From Gluconobacter sp. Dm-62 (lineage in GTDB: Bacteria; Pseudomonadota; Alphaproteobacteria; Acetobacterales; Acetobacteraceae), in the NCBI RefSeq assembly GCF_018256155.1, contig NZ_JAERLY010000001.1:186001-250000 (forward strand): a DNA stretch of 64,000 bases, written 5' to 3'. Positions 35,661 through 44,522 of the stretch are shown here, piece by piece. The number at the start of each line of letters is the position of its first letter. Positions within the stretch are counted from its first letter, which is position 1. Made by a program: the position numbers and the translations under genes. The notes beneath the pieces are model-generated. The model was given only the letters and a program-made list of their open reading frames with translations. It was not told where the DNA came from and ran no database searches.

Positions 35661-35799
35661 TATCCTTCCTTAATGAAATCCAATAGTCTACTGTCTACTT
35701 CCCCTGCCCATACCGACGATAAAACGATCATATTGATTCTGAAAGTACAGAGGGAGAGCAGAGAAGTAGCTTTTTTCGGCTAATAGAGTATTTTCTGCT

Positions 35800-37398
35800 T
35801 CAGGCCTTCTGAAGTCCCGGATTGCCGCGCTCGACGGCGAAGCTGGCATAGGTCGACAGCGCACCGTCCCGCACCATGACGCGGTCGATGATCTTCAGAT
35901 CGGCATGCCAGACTTCCGGCCCGACATCACACAGAACATAACCGCGCTTGTCCATCGTGGCTTTCAGATGCGGATTCAGACTGCGGGCGATCCGGCTGAA
36001 ATGATCGTCATCGCCCAGCCCGTCCGCGCCCGATGAAATGGACGTCGCCAGAAACTCGACCGAAACCGGCTTGCCCCGGCCCGGTTCGAGCAGCAGGTCT
36101 CCGGCGAAATGCCGGTGCGCGTCCCCCGTCACGTTGACCACATTGCCGGGGCAATGCGTGTCGATGAAGTCCAGCAGGCGCTTGCGGCTGTAAAGATAGC
36201 CCGACCACTGATCCATGCTGTAAACCAGCTCGGAATGGGCGGATTTGCGATGCGCCAGATCCATGAGCATGACCTGATGCGCCAGCAGGTTCCACTTCGC
36301 GTTCGACTGTCCCAGACCATCGAACAGCCATTCTTCCTGCTGCGCGCCCATCATGCTGCGCTCGGGCGACCAGACATCTTTGCCCTGCGCCGCATTCGTG
36401 TCGCCATAAGCCTGATCGCTGCGATACTGGCGCGTATCCAGCACGAACATGTTCATCAGATCACCGAAGCGGAAGCTGCGATAAAGCTGCATGTGGCTGC
36501 CATCGGGAATGGATGTCGCCCGCAGCGGCATGTTCTCGTAATAGGCCTGTAGCCCCGACGCCCGGCGCAGACGGAAAATCTCCGGCGGCGTGCCGTCCTG
36601 ATCGGTATCCCCGGCCCAGTTGTTGTCGATCTCGTGGTCGTCAAAGCTGACGATCCAGGACGTCGCCGCATGGGCGGCCTGAAGATCCGGGTCCATTTTA
36701 TACTGGGCATAACGGCGGCGATATTCGTCCAGCGAATAACATTCCGGCCCGACATGGCGGCGCAGGACATGGGCTTTCTGGCCGTCGATGTCGCGCAGAT
36801 GATCCCCGCTGTCCGGGCCTTCGTAAATGTAATCGCCATAGTGAAACACGAAGTCGATCGGCTCGTTCGCGATGGCACGCCAGGCGGTATAGTAGCCATA
36901 TTCGTAATGCTGACAGCCCGCCACTGCAAAGCGCACGCGCGACAGAGGCGCACCCGGCAGCGGGAGCGTGCGGCCTCGTCCGACAGGACTTGCATAGCCC
37001 GCGATATGGAAGCGGTACCAGTACGGACGGTCCGGTTTCAGCCCCGCCACCTCGACATGAACCGAATGGGCCAGCTCGGGATGCGCCAGCGTCTGTCCGC
37101 TCTGCACGGGTTTCGAGAAATTCTCATTCTCGCTAATTTCCCAGTTCACCAGAACCGGCTTGAGGACGTCCATCCCGCCCGCCTCTTCCAGCGGGTCCGG
37201 CGCCAGTCGCGTCCAGAGCACCAGCCCGTCGGACGCCGGATCGCCGGACGCCACGCCGAGCTGGAACGGGGAGGCTTTGAAGCTCGGGTTCTTTTCCAGA
37301 TCGCGCGGAACGGCCGCACGCAGGGCACGGACCCGCGTGGACAGGAGGAGACCCGCGCCAAGGCCGGTCAGCAGGCTTCTACGTTTCATGAACACCAT
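35800..37398 (-). CDS. phoD: PhoD-type alkaline phosphatase / phosphodiesterase
   Basis: Periplasmic Ca2+/Fe3+-dependent phosphomonoesterase/phosphodiesterase of the PhoD family, 532 residues, Tat-exported (KRRSLLTGLGAGLLLSTRVRA). Metal and active-site motifs are visible: FAVAGCQHYEYGYYTAW with the metal Cys near residue 155, VFHYGDYIYEG (about 182), SFDDHEIDNNWAGD (about 248), DTRQYRSDQAYGD (about 325) and NVTGDAHRHFAGD (about 430). The ATG at 37398 has AGGAAA about 10 bases upstream; an ATG at 37389 starts just three codons later. Upstream readings to 37521 add no signal peptide. It diverges from the fecIR-receptor genes, with a Pho-box-like sequence between. Confidence 0.93.
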   Translation of the reverse strand: MVFMKRRSLLTGLGAGLLLSTRVRALRAAVPRDLEKNPSFKASPFQLGVASGDPASDGLVLWTRLAPDPLEEAGGMDVLKPVLVNWEISENENFSKPVQSGQTLAHPELAHSVHVEVAGLKPDRPYWYRFHIAGYASPVGRGRTLPLPGAPLSRVRFAVAGCQHYEYGYYTAWRAIANEPIDFVFHYGDYIYEGPDSGDHLRDIDGQKAHVLRRHVGPECYSLDEYRRRYAQYKMDPDLQAAHAATSWIVSFDDHEIDNNWAGDTDQDGTPPEIFRLRRASGLQAYYENMPLRATSIPDGSHMQLYRSFRFGDLMNMFVLDTRQYRSDQAYGDTNAAQGKDVWSPERSMMGAQQEEWLFDGLGQSNAKWNLLAHQVMLMDLAHRKSAHSELVYSMDQWSGYLYSRKRLLDFIDTHCPGNVVNVTGDAHRHFAGDLLLEPGRGKPVSVEFLATSISSGADGLGDDDHFSRIARSLNPHLKATMDKRGYVLCDVGPEVWHADLKIIDRVMVRDGALSTYASFAVERGNPGLQKA

Positions 37399-37519
37399 GC
37401 AGCAGTTCTTTCCTACAGAGCCCGGTTCGCAGCGGAACCGGGCTCCCAGAGGTCTTGGGACACACGCCCTCCGATCTGTGGACACATGGCAAAGGGTTTT
37501 GCCCACTCCCCGAAGCGGC

Positions 37520-37537
37520 ATTTCATGAAACTGTCAC
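37520..37537 (+). promoter_or_regulatory. Pho-box-like element between phoD and fecI
   Basis: ATTTCAT-GAAA-CTGTCAC: two 7-base direct repeats with 4-base spacing, compared with the PhoB consensus CTGTCAT-n4-CTGTCAC. The second repeat is exact, the first matches 5 of 7. It lies 122 bp before the phoD start and about 100 bp before fecI, reading toward fecI. Phosphate control of either or both units is an inference. Confidence 0.5.
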
Positions 37538-37637
37538 GAATGAGCGCGCGCGAATTCCCTAAACGCTGATCCGCCGCCGCTCGGACAAACTCCCCGGCGC
37601 GGCTGTGATTCGGAAACGTCCAGCAACGGGAACATGG

Positions 37638-38111
37638 ATGCGCTGTCAGCAGGAATGGTTGCGTCTTTATCGCAGGGTGCGTTCCCGGACCCGCCGGGAT
37701 GATGCGGATGATCATCTTCAGAACGCGTTCATGAGCTATTTCGAGCGCCCTGAAGGCAGCGTGCAGCATCAGGACGCCTATATCACCCGCAGCGCCATCA
37801 ATTCTTCGCTCAACGCGATCCGCCGCGAGCAGCAGGGATGCGTTCAGGCGGCGGAAGGGTTCGAGACGCTCCTCGACACCCCGGACCCCGCGCCGTCACA
37901 GGAACAGATTTATGAATCGAGCCAGAAGCTCGCACATTTTCATGCGGGCTGCGAACAGCTTCCGGACAGGACCCGTCAGATCTTTCTGATGAACCGTGTT
38001 GAAAAAATGAAGTACAGCCATATTGCGCAATCACTGACGATCAGTGAAAGCAGTGTTGAAAAACATATCGCAAAGGCGCTGGTCTTCCTTTCAACATGGA
38101 TGGACCGCTGA
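37638..38111 (+). CDS. FecI-type ECF sigma factor
   Basis: Extracytoplasmic-function sigma factor of 157 residues (a GTG at 37605 would give 168). Region 2 is QQEWLRLYRRVRSRTRRDDADDHLQNAF with the core-binding acidic turn, and region 4 contains the helix-turn-helix YSHIAQSLTISESSVEKHIAKAL near the C-terminus, the standard FecI layout. It lies 12 bp upstream of a fecR and ahead of an STN-bearing TonB receptor, forming a complete surface-signalling cassette. It should direct transcription of the receptor gene when the receptor binds its ligand. Confidence 0.9.
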   Translation: MRCQQEWLRLYRRVRSRTRRDDADDHLQNAFMSYFERPEGSVQHQDAYITRSAINSSLNAIRREQQGCVQAAEGFETLLDTPDPAPSQEQIYESSQKLAHFHAGCEQLPDRTRQIFLMNRVEKMKYSHIAQSLTISESSVEKHIAKALVFLSTWMDR

Positions 38112-38123
38112 AATACCGATCTG

Positions 38124-39041
38124 ATGGATGTCATCAAAACCCGCGCGGCAGAATGGATTGCGCGCCTGCATGCCGGGGACTGCACGCCCCGCGATCATGA
38201 CAGGTTCCGGGACTGGCTGACGAGCGACCCCCGGAACGGTCCGGTCTTCGAACACATGACCGAACTGTGGGAGCTGTCCGGCGGCCTTTCCCGCCCCGCA
38301 CCCGTGAGCATCCCCACCCGTGCGACCCGAGGCCCCGCGCTCAGCCGCCGCCATGCGCTGGCCGGACTGGTTGCGACCGTCTTTCTCGCAGCGCCGCCCT
38401 GGGAAGGCGCGCATGCCAGCCGGATCGAGGAGACGGGCACCGGCAGCATCCGCGATATCCACATCACGCCCCGCACCCATTGCCGCCTCGACACCCAGAC
38501 GCGCCTTGTTGTGGGGCTTAACGGACAGCAGGCAAGGCTCTGTCACGGACAGGTCATGCTCTCGACCACCGGTCCGGACCCGTTCCATCTGTCCGCCGAT
38601 GGCATGACCGTGCAGCTTCACGACCAGACGGCGGCCGATATCCGGATCAACCGGGGCGATACGGAAGTCACGGCCGTCCGGGGCAAGATATTTTTGACTG
38701 CTGTGGCCCTGCGCGCGGCCGGACGCTGGGTCATGCCCGGACAGCGCCTGCGGATGTACCGCAATGGGGGCTGGAACATCGACTATCCGGATCTGGAAAC
38801 GCTGTTGGCCTGGCAGGGCGGCGAGCTTGTGTTCCGCAATCAGCCGCTTGTGGACGTCATTCAGGAAATCAACCGCTATACCTCACGGCAGATCGTGCTG
38901 TCCGCGCCGCGTCTGGCGTCGCAGCGTCTGAGCGGCGTTTATCACGTGCGGCAGGGGGACGCGTTTTTGCAGATGCTCCCCCGTCTGCTACCGCTGCGGA
39001 TCCGGCCCGCGCATAATGCTTACGAAATCGTTGCTTTGTGA
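38124..39041 (+). CDS. FecR-type anti-sigma / signal-transducing protein
   Basis: Inner-membrane regulator, 305 residues. The N-terminal cytoplasmic DUF4880-type part (AAEWIARLHAGDCTPRDHDRF...WL) binds the sigma factor, one membrane helix follows (HALAGLVATVFLAAPPW, about 76-92), then the periplasmic FecR domain (DIHITPRTHCRLDTQTRL, GKIFLTAVALRAAGRW) and a C-terminal secretin-like segment (PLVDVIQEINRYTSRQIVL). It relays the signal from the receptor N-terminus to the sigma factor. Confidence 0.92.
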   Translation: MDVIKTRAAEWIARLHAGDCTPRDHDRFRDWLTSDPRNGPVFEHMTELWELSGGLSRPAPVSIPTRATRGPALSRRHALAGLVATVFLAAPPWEGAHASRIEETGTGSIRDIHITPRTHCRLDTQTRLVVGLNGQQARLCHGQVMLSTTGPDPFHLSADGMTVQLHDQTAADIRINRGDTEVTAVRGKIFLTAVALRAAGRWVMPGQRLRMYRNGGWNIDYPDLETLLAWQGGELVFRNQPLVDVIQEINRYTSRQIVLSAPRLASQRLSGVYHVRQGDAFLQMLPRLLPLRIRPAHNAYEIVAL

Positions 39042-39140
39042 CGTTTCGATGAAAACCGCTGCATCACGCTGAGGTTTTCGCTTTTTCATCTGTCTTCCTG
39101 TCGAGACCGCATTCAGGCCCGACGACAGGAAACGAGCCCC

Positions 39141-41825
39141 ATGACCCCGTCCACCCGTTACCCCCGCCGCACCGCTCTGCTTCTGTCGGCAGGCGCGACC
39201 ATTCTGACGCAGACGCTGTCCAGCGCCTTCGCTGCCCCGGCTTCGACCGTACATATCGCCCCCCAGCCCATGGGGCAGGCCCTCGTGACGCTCGGGCAGC
39301 AGACCGGCCGCAACATCATCTTCACGTCCGAGGCCGTGGCCCATCTTCGCGCACCAGCCGTGGATGGCACGCTGTCGGCGGACGATGCGGTCAAACGCCT
39401 TCTGCGCGGGAGCGGACTGAGGGCCGAGGCCATGCCCGATGGCGGCGTCATCATTCGCAAGGACACCTCCGCGCGCCCAAAGCCGCAGCGCCTGCGTGAG
39501 ACGCAGGCGCATGAGATCGAGCAGATCGTCGCAACCGGCCACCGCACCCGTTCGGTCATGAGCGTCAGCGGTGACGAAATGCAGACGCTCATGCCGGGCC
39601 AGAGCCCGATGCAGGCGCTGGATCTGCTGCCGGGCGTGACATTCACCAACGTCGACCCTTGGGGCAATAACGAGCAGAACTCCAGCATCTATGTCCACGG
39701 CTTCAACCAGAACCAGCTCGGCTACACGATGGACGGCGTGCCCCTCGGGGCCGGGGCTTATGGCAATTATAACGGTCTGTCTCCGCAGCGCGCGGCCATC
39801 AGTGAAGACATCGGGTCAACGTCCCTGTCCTCGGGTGCGGGTGCGCTGGGCACAGCCTCGACCAGCAATCTGGGCGGGACGATCGAGTTCACCATGCGTG
39901 ACCCGAAGCAGAAGGCCGGTGCCACGATCAACCAGACCTTCGGCAGCTATTCCACGTTCCGCACCTTCGCACGCGTCGATACGGGCAATTTCGGCAATGG
40001 CAATTCAGCCTATATGGCGTTCTCCCGTCAGGACGCCCGTCCCTGGAACCTTGGCAACGCCAACCGGCAGGGCGGTTATCAGGTGAACGGGAAGTTCGTC
40101 CACAAGGGCGAAAACACCACCATCACTGCCTATTTCGACTGGCAGAACAAGGCCGAGCCAAACACGCAGGGCCTGACGGCGCCCACCGATCTGTATGCGC
40201 GCGGTGCGTTCTTCCCGGATCTGAACGCCGCCATGGCGGGATACCCGGCTGAAAGCTCGACCAAAGCCGGACCGGCAACGCCGAACAACAAATATTACTT
40301 CTCCGCCGCCCAGCGGACCGACTACCTGACCTATCTGAAGATTTCCCACCGGTTCTCCCCGAACCTGAACTGGGACAACCAGCTTTACTTCCATTACGAC
40401 GACGGCGCAGGCGTGGTGGCGACATCCATCCGCACGAACGCGATCCTGACGATCCTTGGAAGCTATCTCGACCCGACCGGCACGAAATACATCAAGAACG
40501 GCCAGTTCACCTACAGTGTCGCGGGGATCGACCCGAAGGTCTGGAACGCGACCGGGGGCACGGGCTTTGCCGTCCGCACCACGGAATACAGCGATTATCG
40601 CGGTGGCCTGACCAGCACGCTGCATTACCGCCTCGGCCATCACAACATCGAACTGGGCGGCTGGTATGAGCGCAACAACAACGAACAGGGCCGCTACTGG
40701 TATCCGCTCACCAAGAACGACACGCTGACGCCCTATACGCGCCCGACCAACCCGCTGTTCACGCAGTGGAACAACGCGTTCTACACCAACACTTTTGTCA
40801 CGCATCTTCAGGACAGCTGGAAAGTCACGCCACGTCTGACGCTGACGGCAGGGTTCAAGTCCGAACTGGTCTATACGAACGGCACCCTGCCGGTCGCCGC
40901 CCTGCCGCAGTCGCTGGCCTCGTCGGTGAAGGGTGCGAAGACGATCGTCGATACCAGCACCCAGACCATCGCAGGCGGCACGATCCCGTCCTACAATCCG
41001 TTCCTGCCGGCTTTCGGCGCGCTGTGGAACTTCACCCAGCACGAACAGCTTTTTGCGAATATCCAGGAAAACATGGATTCCTTCGCCTCCACCGGATATG
41101 GCTCCACCTCTCCCTGGGCCGTGTCCAATCAGGCGGATTTCGAGAAGTTCAAGCGCAGCGGCAAACCTGAGTCCTCATGGACCTATGAAACCGGCATCCG
41201 CACCAGCCATCCGATCAATACGCGCATCCTGACCGGGATCAGCGGGCAGCTCGAATATTATCACGTCGATTTCTACAACCGTCTCGGCACCATTTCCCCG
41301 CCGGGTCAGGGCATTTCGGGCGTCGGCAATACGGTGGCAAACCTCGGCAGCGTCTCGACAAATGGCATGGACATGTCCTTTACGCTGCGCTTCGGGCCGC
41401 ATTTCTCGATCTATGATGCCGTGTCCTATGTCAGCAGTATCTACGGCAACGACTTCATGGATGGCGCAACGCTTTATGCCACCAAGGGCAAGAAGGTCCC
41501 CGCCATTCCGGCCTGGTCCGACAAATTCGCCGTCAACTACAATCAGGGCGGCTTCAATGCCCAGTTCAGCGGCAGTTATATGGGCGTGCGTCCGGGCACG
41601 ATCACCAACAGCGTCATGGTGCCACCCCGCGTGCAGCTTGCCTTCAGCTCCAGCTACACGTTCCGCCAGATACCGCACATGAACAGCCTCAAGCTCCAGT
41701 TCAACGCCAGCAACCTGACGAATGCGCGGTCGTGGTCTTCGATTTCCGCAGGCGATGCCAACACCTATACCGGCTATCCGACAGCCCCACGCATGTTCTT
41801 CGGAACGGTTTCCGCCGCATTCTGA
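39141..41825 (+). CDS. TonB-dependent receptor with N-terminal signalling (STN) domain
   Basis: FecA-type transducer, 894 residues. After a signal peptide (about 1-32, ending AFA) comes the STN domain: VHIAPQPMGQALVTLGQQTGRNIIF and VDGTLSADDAVKRLLRGSGL, residues about 37-110. The TonB box/plug follows (EIEQIVATGHRTRS, MQALDLLPGVTF, YVHGFNQNQLGYTMDGVP, GGTIEFTMRDPKQ) and a 22-strand barrel ending in Phe (FGTVSAAF). It lies 99 bp after fecR. The ligand cannot be read from sequence; phoD on the other side and the Pho-like site suggest a phosphorus compound, while iron chelates are the classical ligands of this class. Confidence 0.93.
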   Translation: MTPSTRYPRRTALLLSAGATILTQTLSSAFAAPASTVHIAPQPMGQALVTLGQQTGRNIIFTSEAVAHLRAPAVDGTLSADDAVKRLLRGSGLRAEAMPDGGVIIRKDTSARPKPQRLRETQAHEIEQIVATGHRTRSVMSVSGDEMQTLMPGQSPMQALDLLPGVTFTNVDPWGNNEQNSSIYVHGFNQNQLGYTMDGVPLGAGAYGNYNGLSPQRAAISEDIGSTSLSSGAGALGTASTSNLGGTIEFTMRDPKQKAGATINQTFGSYSTFRTFARVDTGNFGNGNSAYMAFSRQDARPWNLGNANRQGGYQVNGKFVHKGENTTITAYFDWQNKAEPNTQGLTAPTDLYARGAFFPDLNAAMAGYPAESSTKAGPATPNNKYYFSAAQRTDYLTYLKISHRFSPNLNWDNQLYFHYDDGAGVVATSIRTNAILTILGSYLDPTGTKYIKNGQFTYSVAGIDPKVWNATGGTGFAVRTTEYSDYRGGLTSTLHYRLGHHNIELGGWYERNNNEQGRYWYPLTKNDTLTPYTRPTNPLFTQWNNAFYTNTFVTHLQDSWKVTPRLTLTAGFKSELVYTNGTLPVAALPQSLASSVKGAKTIVDTSTQTIAGGTIPSYNPFLPAFGALWNFTQHEQLFANIQENMDSFASTGYGSTSPWAVSNQADFEKFKRSGKPESSWTYETGIRTSHPINTRILTGISGQLEYYHVDFYNRLGTISPPGQGISGVGNTVANLGSVSTNGMDMSFTLRFGPHFSIYDAVSYVSSIYGNDFMDGATLYATKGKKVPAIPAWSDKFAVNYNQGGFNAQFSGSYMGVRPGTITNSVMVPPRVQLAFSSSYTFRQIPHMNSLKLQFNASNLTNARSWSSISAGDANTYTGYPTAPRMFFGTVSAAF

Positions 41826-41854
41826 ACCAGGTCTTCCGTCCTCGTCTGAGCATG

Positions 41855-41902
41855 AGCCTCTCTCCGGACAGCATCCTGCTGCTCCGGGGAGAGGCTTTTT
41901 TT
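41855..41902 (+). terminator. Rho-independent terminator after the TonB receptor gene
   Basis: AGCCTCTCTCCGGA (41855-41868) and TCCGGGGAGAGGCT (41883-41896) form a 14-bp stem with one T-G wobble and a 14-base loop, followed by seven T (41896-41902). It begins 29 bp after the receptor stop codon. Confidence 0.93.
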
Positions 41903-42204
41903 ACGCCAGCCCGCCGGCTGCCAAGAGTCCCGCCGTTCCCTCCTGTCCAACATGACCGCTCACACAGTCGTGAAGGCAAAAATTTTCCCACGCTGCCCCG
42001 AACACACGGTCGATCCCACGAACGCGGGTTTACCGGGGACTGTGAACGGAACCTTCTTTCGACGACGCGGACATTCTCCGCCCCAGATCAGCGCAACACG
42101 ACGCCATCACGGAAGTGTGTCGTTTGATTGCTGAAAACCGAGCGCCTATGTCTCGATGTGTCGAAGTTGTGACGCGACACGCCACAAGAGAATGGGATGA
42201 CTTC
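41903..42204. other. Non-coding stretch upstream of hpnR
   Basis: About 300 bp between the receptor terminator and hpnR. Short open frames run through it but none has a ribosome binding site or protein-like composition. It should contain the hpnR promoter; I cannot fix its position. Confidence 0.5.
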
Positions 42205-43758
42205 ATGAAACTTCTGGCCGTTCACCCAAGTGCCCTGATGTACACGCGCGTGTTTTTGCGGCTCGAACCACTTGGGCTTGAAATTGTGGCAGGTGCTGCA
42301 CGCAATGAAGGACATGACGTTCAGATCATCGATCTCCAGGTCGAGACCCATGAGGACTATTGGAAACGTCTTGCAGACTTCCAGCCCGATATCGTTTGTT
42401 TTTCAGGAAGCTATCTCGCCAACATCCCCGAAATCCTGGACCTGTGCAAGGAAACGAAGCTGCGGATGCCGGGGAAATTCATTTTCGTCGGCGGACATTC
42501 GGTCTCGTTCATCGCACCCGACGTCCTGCAACTGTCAGAAGGCGCCATCGACTGCATTCTCAAGGGCGAAGGCGATGCGACGGTCGGGCTGCTGCTGGAT
42601 GCGATCGAGAAGAAAACCGATCTGCTGAAAGTCCCGGGCGCCATCACGGCCGAAGGTGAAGGCCCTCCCCCCATTTTCGTCAAAAGCCTCGACACCGTCC
42701 GTCCGGCACGCGATCTGCTCCATCACCGCAACAAGTATTTCATTGGCACGCTGGATCCGGCGGCTTCAATCGAGTTCGCCCGTGGCTGTCCCTGGGACTG
42801 CACATTCTGTAGCGCCTGGACGTTCTATGGCCGCTCCTACCGGACCGTCAGCCCGCAGGTGATTGCCGACGAGCTTGAAGCGCTTAAGGAACCGGGGATC
42901 TTTATTGTTGATGATGTCGCCTTTGTTCATGAAGAACATGGCATGGCCATCGCCAATGAAATCAAGAAGCGCGGCATTAAGAAGGAATACTACCTTGAGA
43001 CCCGCGCGGACGTGCTGCTGCGCAACAAGGAAGTCTTCAAGGTCTGGAGCGAAATCGGGCTGACCTATATCTTCATCGGGCTTGAGGCCGTGGATGAGGA
43101 AGGGCTCAAACAGTTCCGCAAGCGCGTCTCTCTGGATGCCAATTTCGAAGCGCTGGACTATGCCCGCTCACTCGGCTTGACGGTTGCGATCAACATTATC
43201 GCCGATCCGTCCTGGACGCGTGAGCGTTTCGAGGCCGTGCGTCAGTGGTGCCTCGAAATCCCGGATATCGTGAATATTTCCGTCACGACGCCCTATCCCG
43301 GCACCGAAATCTGGCACCGCGAGGCCCGGCGCCTGACGACCCGCGATTATCGCCTGTTCGACATCCAGCACGCCGTCCTGCCGACCACCCTGCCCTTGCC
43401 CGAATTCTACAAGGAACTGGTCAAGACGCAGCAGGTGCTCAACACCAAACACATGGGCTGGGAAGCGTTGAAGGGTACCGTCGGGATTGCGACACGTCTT
43501 CTGATGCACGGGCAGACGAATTTCGTGAAAATGCTGTGGAAGTTCAATTCGGTGTTCGATCCGAAGCTCCAGCTCTCCGACCACATGCGCAAGCCGCGCT
43601 ACGAAATGCCGCTCCAGCCGGACGTTGTGGACAAGATCGATCGCAAGGCGCTCTACGTCCATGGTCCCGGTGGGCGCCGGACACGCGCACTTGACGATGC
43701 GACGGAAGGCTTTGTGGACGAGACCCGCATGGGCGCGGAAGCCGCAGCAGCCGAGTGA
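42205..43758 (+). CDS. hpnR: Hopanoid C-3 methylase HpnR (B12-binding radical SAM)
   Basis: Methylates hopanoids at C-3 of ring A using cobalamin and a radical SAM mechanism. The 517 residues have an N-terminal B12-binding domain (AVHPSALMYTRVFLRLEPLG, then a Rossmann-like part with VCFSGSYLANIPE and FVGGHSVSF) and a radical SAM domain with the cluster motif CPWDCTFC (Cys about 197, 201, 204), FIVDDVAF and LETRAD. The HpnR-specific region near the C-terminus (QQVLNTKHMGWEALKG, LWKFNSVFDP) is present. The ATG at 42205 matches the family start, with GGA 9 bases upstream; a longer frame to 42115 has no similarity. 3-Methylhopanoids are known from acetic acid bacteria. No other hpn gene is nearby. 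Confidence 0.9.
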   Translation: MKLLAVHPSALMYTRVFLRLEPLGLEIVAGAARNEGHDVQIIDLQVETHEDYWKRLADFQPDIVCFSGSYLANIPEILDLCKETKLRMPGKFIFVGGHSVSFIAPDVLQLSEGAIDCILKGEGDATVGLLLDAIEKKTDLLKVPGAITAEGEGPPPIFVKSLDTVRPARDLLHHRNKYFIGTLDPAASIEFARGCPWDCTFCSAWTFYGRSYRTVSPQVIADELEALKEPGIFIVDDVAFVHEEHGMAIANEIKKRGIKKEYYLETRADVLLRNKEVFKVWSEIGLTYIFIGLEAVDEEGLKQFRKRVSLDANFEALDYARSLGLTVAINIIADPSWTRERFEAVRQWCLEIPDIVNISVTTPYPGTEIWHREARRLTTRDYRLFDIQHAVLPTTLPLPEFYKELVKTQQVLNTKHMGWEALKGTVGIATRLLMHGQTNFVKMLWKFNSVFDPKLQLSDHMRKPRYEMPLQPDVVDKIDRKALYVHGPGGRRTRALDDATEGFVDETRMGAEAAAAE

Positions 43759-43761
43759 AAG

Positions 43762-44424
43762 TCAGGACGAAAGTGACAGCGGGCTGAGACGCCAGACGTT
43801 TTCGGAGGCCGGGCATCGCCCTTTCAGTCCGCCTTCGACCGTCCGGCTTTCCAGAAGCGTAAAGGCGTAAACGTCGCCGTAACACTCGCGCAGGAAAGCC
43901 TCGCTGACGGAGAAAGGCGGCCCCTTCAGGCAAGACTGGTCGTAGTCGAGCGTCACGAGGAGCTCAGGAACCGGGCCGGTCAGCGACAGGAGATGGGCGG
44001 CATAGGCCCGGCGCAGCTCTTCGGGCAGGGCAATCAGCGCGGCGCGGTCATAAATGCCGTCCGTCGGGCCGAGCATATCCGGCATAAGATCGAAAATATT
44101 ACCCGCAAAAATACGGATTTCCCCGGCAGAAAAACAGCGTAATGGCCCTGCTTCCACAATGACAGGCGTGATGCCAAGACCGCTGAAAAACCCGCGCACC
44201 GCGATATCGCTGAGCTCACATCCGGTCACGCGATAGCCCTGCCCCGCAAGCCAGACCATGTCCTGACTCATACCACACAAAGGCACGAAAATCTGCGCGC
44301 CAGCCTGAAGATCCAGCGCCGAAAGGTGACGGGTCAGGAGCGGATTGGCCTGCGCTTCATGAAAGCCCGTCTCACCGCGTTCCCATTTTTCCTGCCAGAA
44401 AACGGCGTTCGATCCTACGTCCAT
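43762..44424 (-). CDS. Thiopurine S-methyltransferase-family protein
   Basis: SAM-dependent methyltransferase of the TPMT family (PF05724), 220 residues from the ATG at 44424. Family features: FWQEKWERGETGFHEAQANPLL at the N-terminus (about residues 8-29), the SAM-binding loop QIFVPLCGMSQDMVWLAGQGYRVTGCELS (about 45-73, VPLCGMSxDM being the hallmark), and IYDRAALIALPEELRRAYA. Bacterial members methylate selenium, tellurium or thiol compounds. GGAGG lies about 12 bases upstream. It converges on hpnR with 3 bp between stops, and diverges from the helicase gene. Confidence 0.9.
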   Translation of the reverse strand: MDVGSNAVFWQEKWERGETGFHEAQANPLLTRHLSALDLQAGAQIFVPLCGMSQDMVWLAGQGYRVTGCELSDIAVRGFFSGLGITPVIVEAGPLRCFSAGEIRIFAGNIFDLMPDMLGPTDGIYDRAALIALPEELRRAYAAHLLSLTGPVPELLVTLDYDQSCLKGPPFSVSEAFLRECYGDVYAFTLLESRTVEGGLKGRCPASENVWRLSPLSLSS

Positions 44425-44522
44425 AAGTCTGGCGATCCTCCCTGTCATGCCGGGCCGATCCTGTGCCCGGTTTCCCCGATGAGGCAATGGCATGAGCCGG
44501 GAAAATGTGAGAAAAGCCGCTC

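Noticed and set aside
35574-35783. A 69-codon frame after the AT-rich gene
   Set aside because: Composed mainly of the hairpin sequences, with no ribosome binding site and no recognisable family.
33781-35799. Insertion sequence or prophage boundary around the AT-rich islet
   Set aside because: No transposase, integrase, tRNA or flanking direct repeats were found; only composition and the downstream inverted repeats hint at transfer.
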